DNA of 64,000 bases from Paraburkholderia sp. BL9I2N2 (GTDB taxonomy: Bacteria > Pseudomonadota > Gammaproteobacteria > Burkholderiales > Burkholderiaceae), in contig NZ_SMGP01000004.1 of assembly GCF_004339745.1 (NCBI RefSeq), forward strand, positions 434,001 to 498,000, given 5' to 3'. The notes beneath the pieces were generated by a model. That model was not told the DNA's origin. It did no database searches and was given only the letters and a program-made list of their open reading frames with translations. The stretch's first letter is position 1, and each line of letters starts with the position of its first letter. The translations under genes were made by a program, and so were the position numbers. Below are positions 43,651-51,390 of the stretch, one piece after another.

Positions 43651-44628
43651 TCAAGCCCCCTGCAATGCCATCCGTTCACGCAGTTTGATGAGCGCCAGCA
43701 CGACATCGATAGTCGGCGTGGGCTCCGCGACGAGGCGGCCCATTTCCTGCACGACCGTCAGAAGCGGATCGATCTCCATCGGCCGACGATTCTCCAGGTC
43801 GACCAGCGTCGAGGTCTTGTGCGCGCCGACCGCGCCCGCCCCATCGATACGCTTTTCCACGTCGACGCGAAAGTGCACGCCGAATTGATCCGCAATGCGC
43901 TTGGCTTCGAGCATCATCGTGCGTGATACCGCGCGCGTGCCGGGGTCGCTGGTGAGCACGTCGAGCGTGGCATGCGTCAATGCGCTGATCGGGTTGAAGC
44001 ACAGGTTGCCCCATAGTTTCAGCCAGATTTCGTCGCGGATATTGTCGCGAATCGGCGCCTCGAAACCTGCCGTCTGCATGATTTCGTGCAATTGTTGAAT
44101 GCGCGGCGTGCGTTCTCCGCTCGGCTCGCCGATCGGGAATTTCTTGCCGTACACGTGTTTGATCACACCCGGTTCGACGATTTCGGCGGCGGGGTACAGC
44201 ACGCAGCCGATCGCCCGTTCGGGCCCGAGCTTCGTCCATTGGCTGCCGTCCGGGTCGACGCTGGCGAGACGCGTGCCGGCGAATCGGCCGCCGTGCTGAT
44301 AGAAGTACCAGTACGGAATGCCGTTGACGCCCGTGACGATGGCCGTGTGCTTGCCGAGCAGCGGCTGCATTGCATCGACCACGCCGGGCAGCGAATGCGC
44401 CTTTAGCGTAATGATCACGAAGTCCTGTACGCCGAGCTCGCGCGGATCGGACGTGCAGCGCACAGGCGCGCTGAACGTCTCGCCGTCCATGATCAGACGC
44501 GCGCCGTGCTCGCGCATTGCCGCGAGATGTGGACCGCGCGCGACGAAACTCACATCCGCACCGGCGCGTGCAAGTTGCACACCCATCAAGCCGCCGATCG
44601 CTCCCGCTCCGAAGACACAGATCTTCAT
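43651..44628 (-). CDS. 2-dehydropantoate 2-reductase-like (ApbA/PanE) enzyme
   Basis: The 325-residue protein starts with the Rossmann motif CVFGAGAIGGLMGVQLARAG. It contains the ApbA/PanE core (KLWGNLCFNPISALT, with the catalytic Lys) and the helical C-terminal half (LENRRPMEIDPLLTVV). True PanE reduces ketopantoate in CoA synthesis. This copy, beside an aldehyde dehydrogenase and carriers, may act on another 2-keto acid. The start at 44628 is supported by AGGAG upstream; the 24 residues before it are not conserved. A LysR-type motif lies about 100 bases upstream. Confidence 0.85.
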   Translation of the reverse strand: MKICVFGAGAIGGLMGVQLARAGADVSFVARGPHLAAMREHGARLIMDGETFSAPVRCTSDPRELGVQDFVIITLKAHSLPGVVDAMQPLLGKHTAIVTGVNGIPYWYFYQHGGRFAGTRLASVDPDGSQWTKLGPERAIGCVLYPAAEIVEPGVIKHVYGKKFPIGEPSGERTPRIQQLHEIMQTAGFEAPIRDNIRDEIWLKLWGNLCFNPISALTHATLDVLTSDPGTRAVSRTMMLEAKRIADQFGVHFRVDVEKRIDGAGAVGAHKTSTLVDLENRRPMEIDPLLTVVQEMGRLVAEPTPTIDVVLALIKLRERMALQGA

Positions 44629-44726
44629 GATGCCGCTCCTCTGATGATGAAAAGTCGCTTGCCCGATGCCGTATCTCGCCGTGCACGGTTTGCGGGTCAT
44701 TGTTCGAGCATACGGGGGCGGGACGA

Positions 44727-44745
44727 TTGCAGATAGTTAAAGTTT
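44727..44745. promoter_or_regulatory. Candidate LysR-type site B
   Basis: TTGCAGATAGTTAAAGTTT matches site A (38292) except for one inserted G. It lies upstream of the ketopantoate reductase-like gene. Confidence 0.45.
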
Positions 44746-45100
44746 GTCGACGAATGCATTAGGGATGGGTTATGGATGACGCGACGCCCGAGAACGCGGG
44801 AAAGGAACTGTACTAAACCGGGAAGCAAGGCGGGAAGCGGACGAATGCCGCAATTGATTGGGAAATCTCTCAAGCCTATGAAATCTACGTGGGCGCAGAA
44901 CGCGACTTCTTTGAGAAGTTACGCATGCAGGCGACATCGCAAGCAGAATGTTGAGAGTGGCGCCAGAAAGTCAAAGGTTGATGTGAGCTATCCCGTCGTG
45001 TTCTTGTGTGTGGCGCCCGTGCGGATAACTTTTCAACCGTTCAAAATACCGGCGAACGGCGGTCGCACGTGTTGCCACAAATCAGCCCTGTTAAACACAT
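44746..45100. other. Intergenic stretch, nothing recognised
   Basis: Lower-GC sequence without a supported gene; short frames have irregular composition. Confidence 0.35.
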
Positions 45101-45118
45101 TGGCGGGGCTTTATTTAT

Positions 45119-45220
45119 TTGCGGAGGATACGGCTCGACATGAGTTGCCGCCTTCTCGTTGAAACCAGCCTCCCGGTCGACAAGATTGCCCGCCGATGCG
45201 GAATTGCGCTCGAGCGAAAC
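45119..45220 (+). pseudogene. Fragment of an AraC/GlxA-type helix-turn-helix
   Basis: The segment IRLDMSCRLLVETSLPVDKI followed by ARRCGI is the linker and second helix-turn-helix of a GlxA/AraC-type regulator, normally preceded by about 200 residues and followed by about 30 more. Neither is present and the frame continues into unrelated sequence. A remnant of a lost regulator. Confidence 0.55.
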
Positions 45221-45260
45221 GGCGTGATTGGCCGCGCCGAGTGCTCAATGTCCAACTCCC

Positions 45261-45881
45261 TCACCCCCGCCTCACCATCAAAAACCCCACCCCAATCGCG
45301 GCCAGAAATCCCCCACAGCAGCGATTAAACCACCGCCTTACCCTGGCACGCACCAGCCACTTCCCAAGATACATCCCGGCCCACGAATACAACGCAATAG
45401 CAAACCACTCCAGCACGAGAAAGCTCGCCCCAAGCACCGCAAACTGCGGCAACATCGGTTTCGCAATATCAACGAACTGCGGCAAGAACGCGGTAAACAC
45501 CAGAATAGCCTTCGGATTGCCGGCGGCCACGAGAAACTCCCTTCGCGCGACCCGCCCAAGCGACGCCTCTTCCTGCTGCGTCGTGTCGATTGCAGGCGCA
45601 TCACTGCGCCACAACTGAATGGCCAACCAGATCAGATAAGCCGCGCCGGCCAGTTTGATCGCGAGAAAGAACCATTCCGAGGCGTGCAACACAACCGCAA
45701 GACCGGTTGCGGCAAGCACGAGCATCACGGCGAATGCGACCAGGCGCCCCATGCCGCCGACGAACGCGGTCATGAAACCGTGACGCGCCGCTACATTGAT
45801 CGACAGCAGATTATTGGGCCCGGGCGCGAGATTGATCGCGAAGCAGGCAGGCAGGAAGAACAGCCAGGCGGTGATGGACAT
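45261..45881 (-). CDS. LysE/RhtB-family exporter
   Basis: A 206-residue membrane protein with six spans. The LysE signature NLAPGPNNLLSINVAARHG is near the N-terminus, and the GNPKAILVFTAFLPQFVD block is in the middle. Members export amino acids (threonine, homoserine, lysine, cysteine); the substrate cannot be told here. ATG 45881 fits the family start better than an upstream ATG at 45923. Confidence 0.88.
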   Translation of the reverse strand: MSITAWLFFLPACFAINLAPGPNNLLSINVAARHGFMTAFVGGMGRLVAFAVMLVLAATGLAVVLHASEWFFLAIKLAGAAYLIWLAIQLWRSDAPAIDTTQQEEASLGRVARREFLVAAGNPKAILVFTAFLPQFVDIAKPMLPQFAVLGASFLVLEWFAIALYSWAGMYLGKWLVRARVRRWFNRCCGGFLAAIGVGFLMVRRG

Positions 45882-45972
45882 GACGGCTCGCAGGTAAAAC
45901 GCAGTTGCCACGGAGCGCGGCACGCTATTGCAAATTGTAGCGAACCCGCCCGACCCGATGTCGACGATGCGC

Positions 45973-46512
45973 TTAATTCACCGCTTTGACAAACCCCGGA
46001 TCGCCGATCAAAGCGTCGACGCTCAACTTGACGGTATCTTCAATAGCGATGGTGCTACTGGTGAACTTCGGCGACTTTTGCTTGACCGTCTTGGTGGTCG
46101 AAAACACGACCTTCTGGGTCGCGGCGTCGGTCACCACATAACGCATTTTCAGCGTCCACAACGCCGGCGAGCGTGTGTCGTCCACAGTGAATTTCTCGAT
46201 GCTGCCGCTGAGAACGCGCTCGCCTGCGTCGAGATGAAAGCCGGCGATCCGTAGACTGGTCACAATGCCGTTGCGCACGGTTTCATTGATATCGTCCTTG
46301 AGCACGATGCCCGTCATCGCCGTGTTTTCGATGCGGTTCGGCGACACTTGTCCGCTGCGAGCGGGCATATAGGCGAAGTCACGGGCAGGGGCAACGCTGA
46401 GCCAGCCGGTCGGATGCGCGACCGCGCGCGGCGAGCTATTCAGGCCGAACCAGGACCACGAGCAGGCGGAGAGCATCAACGGCAGCGCGATCGTCCCGCA
46501 TCCCTTGAGCAC
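45973..46512 (-). CDS. Putative lipoprotein
   Basis: From GTG at 46512 the 179-residue product has a short basic start, a hydrophobic stretch (GTIALPLMLSAC) and the lipobox LSAC, so it should be lipidated and held in the envelope. The mature part shows no named domain: NGIVTSLRIAGFHLD, then FTVDDTRSPALWTLKMRY. An in-frame ATG at 46689 would add 59 residues of Ser/Thr-rich sequence and bury the signal, so it is less likely. No strong ribosome-binding site was seen at either. Confidence 0.6.
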   Translation of the reverse strand: MLKGCGTIALPLMLSACSWSWFGLNSSPRAVAHPTGWLSVAPARDFAYMPARSGQVSPNRIENTAMTGIVLKDDINETVRNGIVTSLRIAGFHLDAGERVLSGSIEKFTVDDTRSPALWTLKMRYVVTDAATQKVVFSTTKTVKQKSPKFTSSTIAIEDTVKLSVDALIGDPGFVKAVN

Positions 46513-46741
46513 GGTCGATGTCAAGGGTGAACGCGTGGAATTGAGCGACTGCGGCAGAGACGCGCTCCGATGCGGCGACTCAGTCGCTGTGCTGGAAAAA
46601 GCGGCGGTCGAGGTCAGAGGAGTTGCCCTTTTAGATTGAATCAAGCCGGGGAATAAACGACATGGTAACAGCGGCCCGGACCCGCGCATCTCTTATTCAG
46701 GGAGCGCTCTGCCTCTCGCAAGGAAGAAACACGTCAAGCCG

Positions 46742-47326
46742 TCAGAAGAACCCGGCTTTTCCTTGAGTCATATCCACCAACGCTCGCTGGGCATCATCGA
46801 CCGCGTTGATGGGCAAACGGATCGTCATTTTCACCAGCATCGCGTAGGCGCTGTCCACGAGCGCATAGCCTTCGGCATCGATCCATCGGCGCACTTTCGC
46901 CTCGTCGGCGTAACTCACCTCGACGATCAGCGAAACCTGTGCAATCCGCTCGACGCGCGGCGCATCCAGCAGCGCCGAAGCGATCGCATCGGTGTATGCG
47001 CGCACGAGGCCGCCGGCGCCGAGCTTCACGCCGCCGTAATAGCGCACGACGGCGGCCAGCACGCCGTCCAGATCGTGATGCCGCAACACTTCGAGAATCG
47101 GCCGGCCCGCAGTGCCGGAGGGCTCGCCGTCGTCGGACATGCCGGACTGGCCGCCTGCCAGCAGCGCCCAGCAGACATGCGTCGCGGCAGGATGCTCGTC
47201 GCGCAGGCGCCGCAATTCGGCCATCGCGGCGTCGCGGTCGGCGACCGGTAGCGCGTACGCAATGAATCGGCTCTTGCGAATCTCAAGTTCCGCGCTCAAC
47301 GGCGCGGGCAGGGTGTAAGTGGGCAA
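46742..47326 (-). CDS. yigZ: YigZ/IMPACT family protein
   Basis: A 194-residue cytosolic protein. The UPF0029/Impact N-terminal domain is complete: EIRKSRFIAYALPV, then HVCWALLAGG, SDDGEPSGTAGRPILEVL and VRYYGGVKLGAGGLVRAY. The smaller C-terminal domain follows (EVSYADEAKVRRWIDAEG). The bacterial function is unresolved; eukaryotic IMPACT modulates translation control. Confidence 0.92.
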   Translation of the reverse strand: MPTYTLPAPLSAELEIRKSRFIAYALPVADRDAAMAELRRLRDEHPAATHVCWALLAGGQSGMSDDGEPSGTAGRPILEVLRHHDLDGVLAAVVRYYGGVKLGAGGLVRAYTDAIASALLDAPRVERIAQVSLIVEVSYADEAKVRRWIDAEGYALVDSAYAMLVKMTIRLPINAVDDAQRALVDMTQGKAGFF

Positions 47327-47618
47327 GGCAAAGACTTTGGTGAATGGAAACGCTGACCGCGCGCGGTCTTACGCCCGCCATGGTAACGGATCGACGGCTC
47401 GCCAATGGACAATCTCCGAGACGGCCATGCACGGCTTGCGCGGCGGGTTTGCGGCGTGCGTTGTGCCGGCCCACTCGCTGCGCGTTTATCGCGTAAGTCA
47501 TGGCGATGCGCCGGACGGCACGCACGGCGCGCGCCAGTCAGAAATCGCCCGTTCGTCTACAATCTTCCGCTAAACACGCGCGGCTGTCCGCCGGAACCAG
47601 CGCGTCAAAGGAGACGAC

Positions 47619-48245
47619 ATGCTTGACCTATCGACGTTAGGGACTTTCGTAGCCGTTGTACTCGGGCTCTTTCTGATTCCGGGTCCGGCGGTGCTGCTGG
47701 TGTTGACGCGCACCGTGCATGGCGGCCGCAAGGCCGGCATTCTCACCGGCCTAGGCATTGCGGTTGGCGATTTCATTCATACGCTGGGCGCGTCGGTCGG
47801 CCTCTCGGCGCTACTGATGACCTCGGCGCTGGCCTTCAACGCGGTCAAGTTCGTCGGCGCGGCCTACCTCGTTTATCTGGGCATTCGCGCGTTGCGCGAG
47901 AAGCAGGCGAGCGCGCATATGCCGACCGTCGCCCCGGTGTCGGCCTCGAAAGCCTTCTTTCAGGCCATTCCCGCCGAAGTGCTGAATCCCAAGACCGCAC
48001 TGTTTTTCCTCGCGTTTCTGCCGCAGTTCGTTCGTCCCGAACACGGTTCCACGTTTCTGCAGTTCACCACGCTTGGCCTCATCTTTGTCGGCATGAGCGC
48101 GCTTTACACGACGCTGATCGTGTTGACGATTCGTCCGCTGGGCAAATTCGTCAAGCGTCTGACGTGGCTGACGCGCTGGCAGAACAAGATCATCGGCGTG
48201 CTGTTCATTTCGCTCGGCCTGCGCGTGGCCACGCAAACGCGTTGA
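47619..48245 (+). CDS. LysE/RhtB-family exporter
   Basis: A 208-residue six-span protein with the family start LGLFLIPGPAVLLVLTRTVH and the middle block EVLNPKTALFFLAFLPQFV. It probably exports an amino acid or derivative. AAAGGAGACG precedes the ATG. It is a paralog of the exporter at 45261-45881, but diverged enough to suggest a different substrate. Confidence 0.9.
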   Translation: MLDLSTLGTFVAVVLGLFLIPGPAVLLVLTRTVHGGRKAGILTGLGIAVGDFIHTLGASVGLSALLMTSALAFNAVKFVGAAYLVYLGIRALREKQASAHMPTVAPVSASKAFFQAIPAEVLNPKTALFFLAFLPQFVRPEHGSTFLQFTTLGLIFVGMSALYTTLIVLTIRPLGKFVKRLTWLTRWQNKIIGVLFISLGLRVATQTR

Positions 48246-48254
48246 TCGATCCGC

Positions 48255-48289
48255 GCGGCCTCGCTTCATCGCAGCGTCAGCGAGGCCGC
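48255..48289. terminator. Hairpin between convergent genes
   Basis: GCGGCCTCGCT pairs with AGCGAGGCCGC around 13 bases, just after the LysE-type gene and before the SOS-controlled gene's stop. No T-tract. Confidence 0.5.
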
Positions 48290-48296
48290 ACTCCCG

Positions 48297-48665
48297 CTAG
48301 ATATTGCGGCGCTGGCGCCTGAGACGGCCTTCGCGCGCGTACTCCATCTGACCTTCCGTGCGGACCGCGAGCCTTTCCTGCTCGGCGCGGCTCATCTGCC
48401 GGGTATCGTCGATGTCGCCGACACGCAGCACTTCCTGCGCAATCCTGATGCGCAGCGTCATCAACGGTTCGCCGCGCTCGACCAGCGTGCGGTCCGCGGC
48501 GCGCGCCTGCTGGACGCCGCAGTCGATCAGGTTGCGCAGTTCCAGCAGCGTGAGCCGCTGCCGCTGGATTTCGAGGATGAGCCGCTGGACGGCCTGCTCG
48601 TCGCGCGTGCGCCACCAGGCGCGCAGCTCGGCGAGCGTGGGAGGTTCGAAGGGTGGAAGGCGCAT
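48297..48665 (-). CDS. LexA-controlled hypothetical protein, 122 aa
   Basis: The gene lies 18 bases behind a near-perfect LexA box, so it should be induced by DNA damage. The product is strongly charged and helical (DEQAVQRLILEIQRQRLTLL, EGQMEYAREGRLRRQRRN). It has one Cys, no membrane segment, and an Arg-rich C-terminus that could contact nucleic acid. It matches no SOS protein I know (not SulA, ImuA, UmuD or RecX). The ATG at 48665 is forced by the position of the operator. Confidence 0.7.
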   Translation of the reverse strand: MRLPPFEPPTLAELRAWWRTRDEQAVQRLILEIQRQRLTLLELRNLIDCGVQQARAADRTLVERGEPLMTLRIRIAQEVLRVGDIDDTRQMSRAEQERLAVRTEGQMEYAREGRLRRQRRNI

Positions 48666-48682
48666 TGCTTAGACGAAAAGTA

Positions 48683-48698
48683 CTGTATATATGTACAG
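48683..48698. promoter_or_regulatory. LexA (SOS) box
   Basis: CTGTATATATGTACAG matches the proteobacterial consensus CTG-N10-CAG and differs from the ideal CTGTATATATATACAG at one position. It would sit over or just after the promoter of the 122-residue gene. Confidence 0.85.
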
Positions 48699-48775
48699 TA
48701 TATCCCGTCTTTTTACGGAATCGCGTAGAGCGCGTTCGCCGGTTCACCGGCGTCGCAGGCGAGGGCGTGAATAGC

Positions 48776-48859
48776 TCAGGACAGCGCGAGCATGATGGAC
48801 GTGGACACCACGATGATGAAAAGACACGCGGCGGTGAGAATGTCGTAGGGATAGTTCAT
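48776..48859 (-). CDS. Very small membrane protein, 27 aa
   Basis: A short frame encodes MNYPYDILTAAC followed by a hydrophobic segment containing LFIIVVSTSIMLAL, a credible single membrane span. No strong ribosome-binding site is seen. The hydrophobic pattern argues for function, but at this length chance cannot be excluded. Confidence 0.35.
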   Translation of the reverse strand: MNYPYDILTAACLFIIVVSTSIMLALS

Positions 48860-48975
48860 GTTATGAGCATCTGACGTAGCGGTGTGAAGGGCCATCATAG
48901 GGATAAGCGCGCGGCACGACTGTTAAGCTTTGCAAGACCTAGGCGCTGTCCGGCTACGTATGACTGGAGGGAAAG

Positions 48976-49614
48976 ATGAACGAGGCAGCAACGCGCGTGC
49001 CTGCGCATGCACCGGAGATCGAGTTCTGGTTCGACTTCGGCAGCAACTACAGCTATCTCAGCGTCATGCGCGTCGAAGCTGAGGCTGCAACGCGAGGCGT
49101 GCGGATTGTCTGGCGTCCGTTCCTGCTGGGGCCGGTCTTTCGCGACCTCGGTTTCGACAATTCGCCGTTCGTGCTGCAGAAGAAGAAGGGCGCATATGTG
49201 TGGAAGGACATGGAACGGCAATGCCGCAAATACGGCATCGCCCTGACGCGTCCCACCACGTTCCCGCGCGCGGCGCTTCTTGCAATGCGCGTGGCGCTGC
49301 TCGGCGCGGATCGCGAATGGATTGCCGCCTATTGCCGCAAGATCATGCAATTGAACTTCGCGCATGACCGCGATATCGGTTCGATGGAGGTGGTGAGCGA
49401 AGCGCTCGATGAACTGGATTTGCCGGCGCGGGAGATCATCGCCGAAGCGCAAAGCGACGCGAACAAACTGCGCTTGCGTGAACAGACCGCGGCAGCCGCG
49501 GACCGAGGGATTTTCGGCGCGCCGACGTTCTTTGTCGGCGATGAAATGTTCTGGGGCAACGACCGGCTGGACGATGCGTTGGACTACTGCGCATCGTTCG
49601 CCACGCGCGGCTAG
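48976..49614 (+). CDS. 2-hydroxychromene-2-carboxylate isomerase family (DsbA-like/kappa GST) protein
   Basis: A 212-residue cytosolic thioredoxin-fold protein with EFWFDFGSNYSYLSVMRVE at the N-terminus, where a Ser replaces the redox Cys. It also has VWRPFLLGPVFRDLGFDNSP and, near the end, GIFGAPTFFVGDEMFWGNDR. NahD-type enzymes use glutathione to isomerise hydroxychromene carboxylates in naphthalene degradation; many paralogs have unknown substrates and no aromatic genes are near. GGAGGGAAAG precedes the ATG. Confidence 0.9.
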   Translation: MNEAATRVPAHAPEIEFWFDFGSNYSYLSVMRVEAEAATRGVRIVWRPFLLGPVFRDLGFDNSPFVLQKKKGAYVWKDMERQCRKYGIALTRPTTFPRAALLAMRVALLGADREWIAAYCRKIMQLNFAHDRDIGSMEVVSEALDELDLPAREIIAEAQSDANKLRLREQTAAAADRGIFGAPTFFVGDEMFWGNDRLDDALDYCASFATRG

Positions 49615-49673
49615 CGTGACGAATGGTGACGAATGGTGACCAATGCGCGGCGCGCGATCGGCGCGCAAGCGAG

Positions 49674-49931
49674 TTATTCGTTGCCGTCCTGACAAAAACG
49701 CCGGCCCGGCACGTGCGAGACGACAGCCTGAGCGATTTCAAGCGGCGTACTCTCGGCGGGCACCACCCGGCGGCTCGATTCGGGCGTGTGCTTCATGGTC
49801 CATTCGACGAGCCGGTATGAGCGCCCCCAAGGATGCTGCAGCGGGTCCGAGACCTTGCATGAGTGAATCTGGCTGACCCATTCGTTGCCGGGCATGGTGC
49901 GCAGATGCTCGAATACCGTGTCTTCAACCAT
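49674..49931 (-). CDS. Hypothetical protein, 85 aa
   Basis: A small soluble protein with balanced composition (MVEDTVFEHLRTMPGNEWVS, then SYRLVEWTMKHTPESSRRVV). AAGGAGTCAAACC precedes its ATG, a convincing ribosome-binding site. No family recognised and no partner gene. Confidence 0.65.
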   Translation of the reverse strand: MVEDTVFEHLRTMPGNEWVSQIHSCKVSDPLQHPWGRSYRLVEWTMKHTPESSRRVVPAESTPLEIAQAVVSHVPGRRFCQDGNE

Positions 49932-50206
49932 GGTTTGACTCCTTCTTCGCGGGCCTGCAGCCCATCTTCTGGCGCGTCGTCGACACCCCGGGGAAAAAGC
50001 GCCGCCGATGTTCTGGCGGCTTCAACAGGGGATGTTGTGCCTCATGGTTACAGCAAAGAATTAAGCCAGACTTAAGAAGGCGCAAAAGCGGATCGCGTAA
50101 AAGCGTGGTCGCCGCGATCGGGCCCTCAAGAGCTCGCGAAATCCGCCGTTATTACAGCGATTGGGGGTCGCCAACCCCGCTTCGCCTTCGGGCCCGCACC
50201 TATAAA

Positions 50207-51322
50207 GTGACGAACCTCGCCCAAACGCCGCTTTCCGAGCGCCTTCGTTCGCTCGTCGATACCGTGCAGCACAACGAGCGCACGCTGCGGCGCTTCCAGA
50301 ACGTCGAGTTGCGTTTGATCGGCGCTCAGGACTTCGCATCGTTTCTCGACACGCTGTTCACTCAGTTGCCGCGGGAATTTTCGCTGACGGGCGTGACGCT
50401 CTGGCTCGACGACCGCGCGCCGATGCTGCGCGAGCTGCTCGAACCGGTCGCCTTGCGCGCACTCGATCAGTCGAAGCTGCGCACCTCGCGCGAAGGCGGT
50501 CTTGCAGCACAAGGTCTGTGCGAAGAGGGCCGGCCGTGGCTCGGCAAGCCGCACGACATGGATGACGCGGCGCGACGCGCGTTCTTCGGCGACGCCGAAG
50601 CACCGGCAAGCGCGATCCTGTTGCCGCTTGCCGCGGGCGACACCGTCAGCGGCTATCTCTGTCTCGGCAGCGACGACCCGGCGCGTTTCGGCCAAGGCAT
50701 GGCCACCGACATTCTGGAGCGCTTCGCGAGCATCGTGACAGCGAGTCTCGACAACGTGGCGCATCGCGAGCGGCTCAAACAACTGGGCATGACCGATTCG
50801 TTGACGGGCCTCGCCAATCGACGCTATTTCGACGAGCGGCTGCGCGAGGAGATCATGCGCGCCGTTCGCTATTGCGTGCCGGTGGCGTGTCTGTTCATCG
50901 ATATCGACAGCTTCAAGCGGATCAACGACACCTACGGCCATCAGACCGGAGACCGCGCGTTGGCGGCGGTGGCGGCTTGCGTGCGGCAACAGGTGCGCCT
51001 GGGCGATACCGTGGCGCGTTATGGCGGCGAAGAATTCGCCGCGCTGCTACAGGGCGACCGCGCCGATGCGCTCACGGTCGCCGAGCGTGTGCGCCTCGCG
51101 GTCGAGCGACTCGCTTTGCAGGACGATCATGGCGAGCGCATCGCCTTGACGGTGTCGATCGGTGTGGCGGCGCGTACGATCAGCGGCACGCCGACCGAGG
51201 CGGCCAAACTAGGCGGCGCGATGATGGAAGAAGCCGATCGCGCGATGTATCAGGCCAAACGCAACGGCCGCAATCGCATCGAGGCGCTGGTGAATGCGGG
51301 CGGCGAGCAGATGGCTCGTTGA
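50207..51322 (+). CDS. GGDEF protein with DUF484-like sensing domain (diguanylate cyclase)
   Basis: The 371-residue product has a DUF484/GAF-like N-terminal region (about 20-200: HNERTLRRFQNVELRLIGAQ). A GGDEF domain follows (about 210-365) with LTGLANRRYFDERL, FIDIDSFKRINDTYGHQTGD and the active-site motif RYGGEEF. It should make cyclic di-GMP. An RxxD inhibitory site is not evident before the active loop. GTG at 50207 was preferred; an upstream in-frame GTG at 50105 would add 34 residues unlike the family. Confidence 0.88.
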   Translation: MTNLAQTPLSERLRSLVDTVQHNERTLRRFQNVELRLIGAQDFASFLDTLFTQLPREFSLTGVTLWLDDRAPMLRELLEPVALRALDQSKLRTSREGGLAAQGLCEEGRPWLGKPHDMDDAARRAFFGDAEAPASAILLPLAAGDTVSGYLCLGSDDPARFGQGMATDILERFASIVTASLDNVAHRERLKQLGMTDSLTGLANRRYFDERLREEIMRAVRYCVPVACLFIDIDSFKRINDTYGHQTGDRALAAVAACVRQQVRLGDTVARYGGEEFAALLQGDRADALTVAERVRLAVERLALQDDHGERIALTVSIGVAARTISGTPTEAAKLGGAMMEEADRAMYQAKRNGRNRIEALVNAGGEQMAR

Positions 51323-51390
51323 TGTGAGCCGCTGAAGCGCGCATCGAACTTGCGTGACCGGCTGCTCGGCGCGCATGCCGCTTGAGGTTC

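Noticed and set aside
44776..45162. 128-codon plus-strand frame
   Set aside because: Lys/Arg/Ser-rich without a domain or ribosome-binding site; only the nearby helix-turn-helix fragment in another frame is recognisable.
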